The position numbers and the translations under genes are program-made. The notes below the pieces were generated by a model that saw nothing but the letters and a program-made list of their open reading frames with translations, made no database searches and had not been told where the DNA came from. Positions 32,246 through 39,230 of a stretch of DNA of 47,493 bases are shown here, piece after piece. Positions within the stretch are counted from its first letter, which is position 1; each line of letters opens with the position of its first letter. Source of the stretch: a bacterium (lineage in GTDB: Bacteria > Sysuimicrobiota > Sysuimicrobiia > Sysuimicrobiales > Segetimicrobiaceae); NCBI GenBank assembly GCA_035945995.1, contig DASYZR010000158.1, positions 1-47,493 on the forward strand, read 5' to 3'.

Positions 32246-33784
32246 ATGAACAGGCGTGCGGTGCTCGTGCTCGCTCTGTGCGCAGCCATGACGATCGGGA
32301 CCGGCGGCGCGGTCAACGCGCAGTCGCCCGCCCAGAGCCGCGGACGGTCGCTCGTGATCGTCCAGGGTCAGGACCCGCAGAACTGGGACCCGATCGCGAC
32401 GTTTCTGCTGTCGTGGGGGGCGGTGGGCTGCCAGATCTTCGACGGGCTGGTCGATCGCGGATCGGACCTTCGCCTGCGCCCCGGTCTGGCCACGAGCTGG
32501 TCCACACCGGACGACGGGCTCACCTGGATCTTCAAGCTCCGTCAGGGCGTGACGTTCCACGACGGCGAGCCGTTCAACGCCGCGGCCGTGAAGTTCACAT
32601 TCGACCGGCTGCTCGGGCCGGAAGGCGCCAAGGGCCCGCAGCAGGGCAACTACACGTCGATCGACCACGTTCAGGTGGTCGATCCCGCCACGGTGAAAAT
32701 GGTGATGAAGGTCAAGGACCCCGTCATCATCACGAAGCTGGCCGGGTACGGCGCGATGGTCGTGCCGCCCAAGTACGTTCAAGAACACGGCGGCGCGTAT
32801 TTCGGCGCGAACCCGGTCGGCACCGGCCCGTTCAAGTTCGTCGAGTACCGCAAGGACGATCATCTCACGCTGGCCGCCAACAGCGCGTACTGGAACGGCG
32901 CGCCGCGCGTGTCGGCGCTGACCTACCGGTTCGTGCCCGAAGCCGCGACGCGGGTCGCCGAGCTGCAGGCCGGGCGCGCCGACATCGCGTCGGGGGTCCC
33001 GGTGAGCCAGTCGAGCGTCGTCAAAGGCGACCCGAACCTCGTGCTGCTCCCGGTCGGGAGTCCGACGGTCGTCGAGATCCGCTTCGATCCCTCGAAGGCG
33101 CCCGCCGGCGACGCGCGGTTTCGCAAGGCCGTGGTCGCGGCCATCGACGTTCAGAAGATCATCGACACGATTCTGCAGGGATACGGGCATCGGGTGTCCA
33201 CGTTCCAGAGCCCGCTCTCGTTCGGCGACGACGCGTCGCTCAAGCCCTACCCGTACGATCCGGCCCACGCGAAGCAGCTGCTGGCCGAAGCCGGGGTCAA
33301 GCCCGGCGCCGACGTGTCGCTGAGCTTCCCGAGCAACAACGCCGACTTCCGCGAGGCGGGCCAGGCGATGGTGAGTTATCTCGCGGCGGTCGGCCTCAAG
33401 CTGACCCTCGTACCGGTCGAGCAGGTGACATACTTTAGCGACGTGATCCCGCACGCCAAGACCGGCCAGATCTACGAGTTCGGCTGGGGCGGGTGGACGC
33501 TCGACTTCGACAACACGGCCTATCTCCTCTACCACAAGGGCCAGTACTGGAACCCGGTGTTCACCGACGCCGACGTCGAGAAGTACCTCCAGGCCGAGCG
33601 CACCACCAACGACCGGAAGGTCCGGTTGAAGGCGTTCTTGAGTCTGGACCGGCGCCTCTACGACCTTGCGATCGACTTCCCGCTGTGGCAGAGCGTGAAT
33701 CTGTGGGGCGCGAACAAGCGGGTCCAGGGGTTCGTGGCACCGCCCGACGACCGGATGCGGCTCGCCGCGGTCTCCGTGAAGTAG
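32246..33784 (+). CDS. Family 5 (peptide-type) ABC substrate-binding protein
   Basis: 512 residues, the normal size for DppA/OppA relatives. A Sec signal peptide (MNRRAVLVLALCAAMTIGTGGAVNAQ, cleavage near 26) precedes S-L-V-I-V-Q-G-Q-D-P-Q-N-W-D-P, the family's W-T-F-K-L-R-Q-G-V-T-F-H-D-G-E-P-F equivalent (about 90-105) and the G-T-G-P-F-K-F pocket segment. Substrates of this family are short peptides, nickel or sugars and cannot be told here. ATG 32246 follows ACGGAGG (32231-32237). The 182-base gap to the divergent coiled-coil gene holds no other gene. Confidence 0.9.
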   Translation: MNRRAVLVLALCAAMTIGTGGAVNAQSPAQSRGRSLVIVQGQDPQNWDPIATFLLSWGAVGCQIFDGLVDRGSDLRLRPGLATSWSTPDDGLTWIFKLRQGVTFHDGEPFNAAAVKFTFDRLLGPEGAKGPQQGNYTSIDHVQVVDPATVKMVMKVKDPVIITKLAGYGAMVVPPKYVQEHGGAYFGANPVGTGPFKFVEYRKDDHLTLAANSAYWNGAPRVSALTYRFVPEAATRVAELQAGRADIASGVPVSQSSVVKGDPNLVLLPVGSPTVVEIRFDPSKAPAGDARFRKAVVAAIDVQKIIDTILQGYGHRVSTFQSPLSFGDDASLKPYPYDPAHAKQLLAEAGVKPGADVSLSFPSNNADFREAGQAMVSYLAAVGLKLTLVPVEQVTYFSDVIPHAKTGQIYEFGWGGWTLDFDNTAYLLYHKGQYWNPVFTDADVEKYLQAERTTNDRKVRLKAFLSLDRRLYDLAIDFPLWQSVNLWGANKRVQGFVAPPDDRMRLAAVSVK

Positions 33785-33808
33785 CCTCGGCGATCGGGCC
33801 CTGGGTTC

Positions 33809-33821
33809 TCCGGCCTAAATT
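33809..33821 (+). promoter_or_regulatory. Shared 13-mer with -10 box; leaderless start of the dppB-like gene
   Basis: TCCGGCCTAAATT is identical to 14850-14862 before livK. TAAATT (33816-33821) would place the transcript start at GTG 33828, six bases on, so the permease gene can be made from its own leaderless mRNA as well as from the receptor message. Confidence 0.5.
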
Positions 33822-33827
33822 CGGCCA

Positions 33828-34751
33828 GTGATCCAGTTCCTCGCCGCGAGGGCGGGAGGCGCGCTCGCCGTCCTGGCGGCGATCACGCTCTTTGTCGCGT
33901 TCGGTATCCGGTTGAGCGGCGATCCCGCGGTCGTCTTGTTCGAAGGCTCGGCGCCGAGCGCCGAGGACATCACGCGGATCCACCGGGCGCTCGGCACCGA
34001 CCGCCCGTTCCTCGCGCAGTACACGACGTTTCTAGGCGAGGCGCTCCGCGGCAATCTCGGGACGTCGTTTCGAAGCGGCGAACCCGTCGGCGGCCTGATC
34101 CGGGAGCGGGCAGGCGCGACGCTCGCCCTGGCCGTCGGCGGGATGGTGGTCGGGCTCGCGGCGGCGTTCCCGCTCGGCGCCTACGCGGCGATGCATCGCA
34201 ATGCGCTGGCGGATTTCCTGATCCGGGTCGGAAGTCTGCTCGGCCTGTCCTTTCCGAACTTCTGGCTCGGCATCATGCTCATTTTGATCGTCGCCGTGCG
34301 CCTGCGGTGGCTGCCGCCGTCCGGCTACAGCGGGCCCGGATCGCTCGTACTGCCGTGCACGACGCTCGGCATTATCCTCGCCAGTACGCTCGTGCGGCTC
34401 GTCCGGGCGTCGCTGCTCGACACGCTCGGGCAGCCGTACATCCGCACCGCCCGCGCGAAGGGCCTGCGTGAGACCCGCGTCGTCGTGCGTCACGGCCTAC
34501 GGAACGCGCTCTTGCCGGTCGTGACGTTCGTCGGCCTGCAGTTCGGCGCCCTGCTCGGCGGGGTCGTCGTCCTCGAGAACGTCTTCGCGTGGCCCGGCCT
34601 GGGCCGGCTGGCCCTTCAGGCCGTCACCTACCGCGACTATCCCGTGGTGCAGGGCGTGGTGGTCGTGCTCGCCCTGGTGGTCGTCCTGATCAACCTCCTC
34701 GTGGATCTCAGCTACGGTCTGCTGAATCCGCGGGTGCGCCTCGGATCGTGA
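33828..34751 (+). CDS. ABC peptide-type permease, DppB-like
   Basis: 307 residues, six helices. Family signs are D-P-A-V-V-L-F-E-G-x-A-P near the N-terminus, the L-G-T-S-F-R-S-G-E-P-V region (about 77-87) and the coupling motif Y-I-R-T-A-R-A-K-G-L-R-E-T-R-V-V-V-R-H-G-L-R-N-A-L-L-P-V (split, about 205-232). GTG 33828 lacks a Shine-Dalgarno but has a -10 box six bases upstream. It overlaps the next gene by GTGA. Confidence 0.92.
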   Translation: MIQFLAARAGGALAVLAAITLFVAFGIRLSGDPAVVLFEGSAPSAEDITRIHRALGTDRPFLAQYTTFLGEALRGNLGTSFRSGEPVGGLIRERAGATLALAVGGMVVGLAAAFPLGAYAAMHRNALADFLIRVGSLLGLSFPNFWLGIMLILIVAVRLRWLPPSGYSGPGSLVLPCTTLGIILASTLVRLVRASLLDTLGQPYIRTARAKGLRETRVVVRHGLRNALLPVVTFVGLQFGALLGGVVVLENVFAWPGLGRLALQAVTYRDYPVVQGVVVVLALVVVLINLLVDLSYGLLNPRVRLGS

Positions 34752-35593
34752 CGCCCGTCCGCCGTCCGCCGATCGGGCTGCGGCTCACGCTCCTCGTCGG
34801 TCTCGGCCTGGTTGTCCTTTCCGCGCTCGCCGCGATCGGCGCACCGGTCCTCGCGCCGCACGCGCCCGAGGCCGCGGATCTCGGCGCGCGTCTCCTGCCG
34901 CCGGCGTGGCTCCGCCCGGGAACCCCGTATCTACTGGGGACCGACGCGATCGGGCGGGACCTGCTGAGCCGCATCATCTATGGATCGCGGATCTCGCTCG
35001 AAGTCGGCGTCCTGAGCGTCGCCGCGAGCGGCCTCGCGGGAACCTGTCTCGGGCTCCTCGCCGGCTACTACGGCGGGTGGTGGAGCGAGCTCGTGATGCG
35101 GACGGCCGACCTTCAGCTGAGCTTTCCGTTCATCCTGTTCGCCATCGTCGTGATCGCGGTGCTGGGACCGGGCCTGAGCCGCATCGTGCTGGTGCTGGCG
35201 GTCACGCAGTGGGCGTTGTACGCGCGGCTGGTGCGAAGCGAGACGCTGGCGGTGCGGGAAACTGACTACATTCACGCCGCGCGTGCGATCGGCCTGGCCG
35301 ACCGGCGCATCATCTGGAAACACGTGCTGCCGAATGCGCTCGGCGCGGTGTCCGTCCTGGCCACGCTGAGCGTCGCCAACAACATCCTGCTCGAAGCGGC
35401 CCTTACGTTCCTCGGGCTCGGCGTCGACCCGTCGATTCCGTCCTGGGGCGGGATGCTGGCCGACAGCCGCAATTACATTCAAACGGCGTGGTGGGACTCG
35501 ACGTTTCCCGGGCTCGCGATCATGCTGACGGTCATGGGGTTCAACCTCGTCGGGGACTGGTTGCGCGACCGGTTGAGCCCCGAGGCGGCCTAG
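34748..35593 (+). CDS. ABC peptide-type permease, DppC-like
   Basis: 281 residues. Typical DppC features are P-Y-L-L-G-T-D-A-I-G-R-D-L-L-S-R-I-I-Y-G-S-R-I-S-L (split, about 58-82) and the coupling stretch Y-I-H-A-A-R-A-I-G-L-A-D-R-R-I-I-W-K-H-V-L-P-N (split, about 174-196), then L-G-L-G-V-D-P-S-I-P-S-W-G-G-M-L. It overlaps the DppB-like gene by four bases. The expected DppD/DppF ATPases do not follow; the next gene is a peptidase homologue. Confidence 0.92.
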   Translation: MTPVRRPPIGLRLTLLVGLGLVVLSALAAIGAPVLAPHAPEAADLGARLLPPAWLRPGTPYLLGTDAIGRDLLSRIIYGSRISLEVGVLSVAASGLAGTCLGLLAGYYGGWWSELVMRTADLQLSFPFILFAIVVIAVLGPGLSRIVLVLAVTQWALYARLVRSETLAVRETDYIHAARAIGLADRRIIWKHVLPNALGAVSVLATLSVANNILLEAALTFLGLGVDPSIPSWGGMLADSRNYIQTAWWDSTFPGLAIMLTVMGFNLVGDWLRDRLSPEAA

Positions 35594-35634
35594 CCGGCAA
35601 TCTGGGAAGAACCCGAACGGGAAGGAGTTCGCAA

Positions 35635-36603
35635 GTGCGACACAGTCCTGCACGCTGCCCGGCCGGCGCGGAGATGCGGGAGATGACGCCCGGCCGCCGC
35701 TCGCATCCGCCGCTCCCGCGGCGCGTCGCGCGATGGGCCCTGACCGCCGCGCTCCTGCCGCTGGTGGCGGCGGTGATCCTGCCCGCCGCGGCGCCGGGCG
35801 CCGCGGCGGGCACGCTGACGGTCACCCCGGCCGCTCCCGTGCAGGGAGACACACTCGCGATCGTGGTCCACGCGGCTCCCGGCTCGAAGATCACGGTGCG
35901 GTTCGGCGGGGCATCCTTGCCGGTGTTTGTGGTGGGGGAGGGGACGTGGCGGGCGCTGCGCGGCACGGACCCGGACACCCCGCCGGCGTCCTACGTCGTC
36001 ACCGCCAAGATCATCCCGCCCAACAGAGCCGCCGTGTCGCTGCTCCAAACGGTGCGGGTCGCGCGGAAACAATTTGCCGAGCGGCACCTGACGCTGTCGC
36101 CGGGGACGATGGGCCTCATCACCCCGAAGAACCTCGCGATCGAGCGGGACGCGCTTGACTCGGTACTCGGCCGGCGCACGCCGGAGGCGCTGTGGCGCGG
36201 GCCGTTCGTGGCGCCCGTCGAAGGACCGATGGATTCGCCGTACGGCTACCAGGGTTTCTACAACGGGGTCCGCGAGTGGTGGCACCAGGGCGTGGATTTC
36301 GACGTGCCGGCCGGCGCGCCGGTCACCGCACCCAACGCCGGGATCGTCGTGCTCGCGCGGGCCCTTCCCCTCGGCGGCAACACCGTCGTGCTCGACCACG
36401 GCCAGGGCGTCCTGACCGAATACCTGCATCTATCCGCGTTCACCGTGCAGGCCGGCCAGCGCGTGGCACAGGGTGACCTGATTGCCCGCATCGGGGCCAC
36501 CGGTTTGGTGACGGGCCCCGGCCTGCATTGGGGACTCTACGCCGATGGCCACTGGGTCAATCCGTTGTTCTGGATGACATCACGGCCCGGTCTGACAGAC
36601 TAG
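35635..36603 (+). CDS. Secreted M23-type peptidase homologue with altered active site
   Basis: 322 residues. After about 25 basic residues comes a signal or anchor helix (WALTAALLPLVAAVILPAAAPGAAA), a beta-rich domain (about 60-160), a linker and the M23/LytM domain (about 180-320). The zinc site has H217 and D221 (HQGVDFDV) and H298 (L-H-W-G). The first His of the usual H-L-H is Gly296 here (T-G-P-G-L-H-W), removing the proposed catalytic base while keeping the metal ligands. It may bind peptidoglycan or act as an amidase activator instead of cutting it. GTG 35635 has a good ribosome site GAAGGAG (about 35621-35627). The stop overlaps the convergent fragment gene by four bases. Confidence 0.85.
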   Translation: MRHSPARCPAGAEMREMTPGRRSHPPLPRRVARWALTAALLPLVAAVILPAAAPGAAAGTLTVTPAAPVQGDTLAIVVHAAPGSKITVRFGGASLPVFVVGEGTWRALRGTDPDTPPASYVVTAKIIPPNRAAVSLLQTVRVARKQFAERHLTLSPGTMGLITPKNLAIERDALDSVLGRRTPEALWRGPFVAPVEGPMDSPYGYQGFYNGVREWWHQGVDFDVPAGAPVTAPNAGIVVLARALPLGGNTVVLDHGQGVLTEYLHLSAFTVQAGQRVAQGDLIARIGATGLVTGPGLHWGLYADGHWVNPLFWMTSRPGLTD

Positions 36604-37073
36604 GGGACGGCCCCGCCGACGGTTTGAGCGGCGACCCCGAAGCTCCGGGCGAAGCCGGGAATGTCGATCGGCGGGGCGTCGAGGTCCATCCCTACCAGGC
36701 GGTCCGGCGGCACGGTCCCTCCTTTATATGCGGCCATGCCGGACTTGAGCACCTCGTAGGCCCGGTTGTCGACCACAAGGACCGTGACCGGAATGTGGTA
36801 GCGCGCCGCGGTCCACAATGCCTGGACCGTGTACATCAACGACCCGTCGCCGATGGTACAGATGACCCGCCGATCGGGCCAGGCCATCTGCGCGCCGAGC
36901 GCGGCAGGGAGGCCGAGGCCCAGAGAGCCGGCGGCGATCCCCAGGTAGGACCGTTCGGTGCGCAACGGCAGGTACCGGTCGACGATGCGCGCGGCCGTCA
37001 CGGCCTCGTCGACCACCGTCGTCCGGTCGTCCATCGCCTCGCCGAGGATCCGGTAAGCGCACGCGGCGCTCAT
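36600..37073 (-). pseudogene. Fragment of a thiamine-diphosphate enzyme (C-terminal TPP domain)
   Basis: 157 residues that match only the third (TPP-binding) domain of acetolactate-synthase/benzoylformate-decarboxylase-type enzymes, which normally have over 500. The TPP motif G-D-G-S-L-M with D-N about 26 residues later is intact, as are G-S-L-G-L-G-L-P-A-A-L-G and Y-E-V-L-K. The first two domains are absent, and the last 30-40 residues are cut off at the M23 gene border. An in-frame stop lies just upstream of ATG 37073. It may be a remnant left by rearrangement. A small beta-subunit like that of sulfopyruvate decarboxylase is a less likely alternative, since no alpha-subunit is present. Confidence 0.7.
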
Positions 37074-37106
37074 CCGCTCGCCCGGCCTGGGCAGCGCCGC
37101 CGCCGC

Positions 37107-37796
37107 CTATCTCCGCCTGAGGTAGATCGCCTCGAGGCCTTCGCGCGTGAAGTCGGGACGCCGGCAGTAGGCGAGGACTTCCTGCTCGGACTGATTCACC
37201 CGTTCGACCGCGTCGTCGAGCCGGCCGGCGACCACGTGGGGAATCGCCAGCACGCCGTGCCGGTCGCCGTGCAGCAGGTCGCCGGGGCGCGCCGGCAGGC
37301 CGTCGATCTCGACCGGGCCGCCGACGTCGACGAGGTGGACGTAGGCGTGGGAGACCACGACGCTCCCGGCGAAAAAGTGGAAACCGAGGGCCCGGACCTC
37401 GTCGAGGTCCCGCACCCCGCCGTTCGTGACGGTGCCGACGCAGCCGAGCGCGTGATGAATCGTGCTCTGCACCTCGCCCCAGAACGCGCCGATCCCCGGT
37501 GGATCGTCGAGGTCCTGGATCACCACGATCCGCGGCGCCGGCGTCGCTTCGACCGCGCGCCACAGCGCGGCGCGGCGGGCGGTGGCGTCGGCGGGCGGGG
37601 CCTGGCTCGCGCGGCACGTCGCGGTCACGGCGTAGCCGACCATGGGGCCGAGATCGGGAAAGATGCAGCGAACCCGTCCGGCCGTGAAGCCGGCCGTCCG
37701 CGGCCGGACGTTGAACGTTTCGATCGCGTTGGCGAGCGTCGGCGTCGTGTACGTGCGGAGCCGAGCGAGCGCGTCGGGTCCGAGCGGCTGGGGCAT
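37107..37796 (-). CDS. RraA-like / HMG-aldolase family protein
   Basis: 229 residues. The RraA-like fold covers aldolases of 4-hydroxy-4-methyl-2-oxoglutarate and similar acids, and regulators of RNase E. The motif G-T-V-T-N-G-G-V-R-D-L-D-E-V (about 121-134) carries the conserved Arg and Asp, and G-D-L-L-H-G-D-R-H-G-V-L-A-I-P (about 172-186) replaces the usual G-D-x-V-x-A-D-x-D-G-V. An aldolase or decarboxylase role is more likely than an RNase regulator role. ATG 37796 has a clear GGAGG ribosome site six bases upstream. It lies 33 bases before the TPP-enzyme fragment, once probably a partner. Confidence 0.8.
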   Translation of the reverse strand: MPQPLGPDALARLRTYTTPTLANAIETFNVRPRTAGFTAGRVRCIFPDLGPMVGYAVTATCRASQAPPADATARRAALWRAVEATPAPRIVVIQDLDDPPGIGAFWGEVQSTIHHALGCVGTVTNGGVRDLDEVRALGFHFFAGSVVVSHAYVHLVDVGGPVEIDGLPARPGDLLHGDRHGVLAIPHVVAGRLDDAVERVNQSEQEVLAYCRRPDFTREGLEAIYLRRR

Positions 37797-37913
37797 TCGT
37801 GCCTCCGTCGGCGCGAGGTGGGTTGCCCGCACACATTCTGGCGGCCGGACGTAGAGACCTCCCCCGCGCACGCGACGCCCGGCGGGAGAATGCGGGATGC
37901 GGCGGTGGACGCC

Positions 37914-37936
37914 GTAGGCAGGGGACGACGCGATCG
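37914..37936 (+). repeat. GTAGGCAGG-type repeat before the MFS gene
   Basis: Bases 37914-37936 match leuS 44145-44165 except for one two-base indel and one substitution. They share the G-G-C-A-G-G core of the palindromic coding repeat, so this may be a second subtype. Confidence 0.4.
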
Positions 37937-39129
37937 CACAGTGGCAGAAAAACCTGTACTCGTTGTGGGCCGCCCAGTTTCTGGCGATGGTCGGCCTCAC
38001 GCTGATCGTGCCGTTCATGCCCCTCTACATCGGTACGCTGGGGGTGCGCCGGCCCGAAGACGTCGAGCGGTGGAGCGGCATTCTGTTCGCGGCGCCGTTC
38101 CTTGCGCAAACCCTGATCGCGCCCCTGTGGGGCGTGGTCGGCGACCGTTACGGGCGCAAGATCATGGTGCTGCGTGCGCTCACCGGCATCGGCGTCACGA
38201 ACATGCTCGCCGCGGCCGTCGGCGCGGTCTGGCAACTGCTCGCGCTGCGCATGGTGCAGGGCGGCGTGAGCGGCTTCGTGGCCGCGACGAACGCGCTGGT
38301 GTCGTCCTCGATTCCGCGCGATCGCCTGGGCACGGTGATGGGCCTGCTCCAGTCCTCCCTGACCGCGGGCGGCATCATCGGTCCGCTGATCGGCGGCGCG
38401 CTGGCCGATGCGATCGGGTTCCGGTGGGTCTTCGTCGTCACCGGGCTGATGTGCTGGATGGGGACCGGCGTCGTGCTGGTCGCGACGCGTGAGCCCGCGC
38501 CGCCGCAGTCCAGCGCGCGCGGGCCGGGTGTACGCGATAATCTGGCCTTCTTTCTCCGGTCGCCGGTGCTGCGGACCGTAGGGCTGCTCCTGTGCACCAG
38601 CAACCTCGCGGTCATGGCGATCGAACCGATTTTTCCGATCTTTGTCGGCACCCTCGGGGTGCCGGCGGGGCGGGTCGCGACGGTGGCCGGCGTGCTGTTC
38701 TCCGCGACGGGCTTCGCCTCGATGGTGGGAGCCGCCATGTGGGGCCGGGTCTCGGACCGCGTCGGCGAAGGCCGGGTCCTCGGCTTGGTCTTCTCCGGCG
38801 CCTGCGTCGCCTACATCGCGCAGGCCGCGGCACGGGGTCCGCTGACGTTGTTTGTGCTGCGCGTCGCGCTCGGCTTGGCGGTCGGGGGCCTGATGCCGCC
38901 GCTCTACGCGATCGTGGCGCGCCGGACGCCGCCGGAGCGCCTCGGCGGGATCATGGGCCTGACCAGCAGTTCGATCATGATCGGCAATCTGGTGGGGCCG
39001 ATCGCCGGCGGGGTGTTCGCGGCCGCCGCCGGCATCCGGCCGGTGTTTGTGGCGTCCGGCGCGCTGCTCGGCCTCGCTGCGCTGGCCACGCGCGGGCTGG
39101 CGTCCGTCTCCGAGGCCGGCAGCGAGTAG
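37933..39129 (+). CDS. Major facilitator superfamily transporter (multidrug-exporter type)
   Basis: About 398 residues, twelve membrane helices. The MFS signature loop between helices 2 and 3 reads G-V-V-G-D-R-Y-G-R-K, and the matching loop in the second half reads G-R-V-S-D-R-V-G-E-G-R. The start is unclear. Homologues begin with a short stretch like W-Q-K-N-L-Y-S-L-W before helix 1, but the only standard in-frame start is TTG 37963, inside that conserved stretch. ATC 37933, a rare start codon, has a good GGGG ribosome site eight bases upstream and keeps the stretch; a stop codon lies in frame at 37915. The coordinates given use ATC. It is divergent from the RraA-like gene. Confidence 0.85.
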   Translation: MAQWQKNLYSLWAAQFLAMVGLTLIVPFMPLYIGTLGVRRPEDVERWSGILFAAPFLAQTLIAPLWGVVGDRYGRKIMVLRALTGIGVTNMLAAAVGAVWQLLALRMVQGGVSGFVAATNALVSSSIPRDRLGTVMGLLQSSLTAGGIIGPLIGGALADAIGFRWVFVVTGLMCWMGTGVVLVATREPAPPQSSARGPGVRDNLAFFLRSPVLRTVGLLLCTSNLAVMAIEPIFPIFVGTLGVPAGRVATVAGVLFSATGFASMVGAAMWGRVSDRVGEGRVLGLVFSGACVAYIAQAAARGPLTLFVLRVALGLAVGGLMPPLYAIVARRTPPERLGGIMGLTSSSIMIGNLVGPIAGGVFAAAAGIRPVFVASGALLGLAALATRGLASVSEAGSE

Positions 39130-39230
39130 GAACCTGTCCTAACGGCCGGGGATGGTGGTCCAAGGGGCCGGTGCGCGGTGCCCGTCGCCGTGGTGTGATG
39201 GTCGAGAAGAGGCACATCGTGGAGGGGCGC

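Noticed and set aside
36600-37073. Intact small TPP-binding subunit
   Set aside because: No partner alpha-subunit is present and both ends are cut relative to the family; a fragment fits better, though the small-subunit reading is not excluded.
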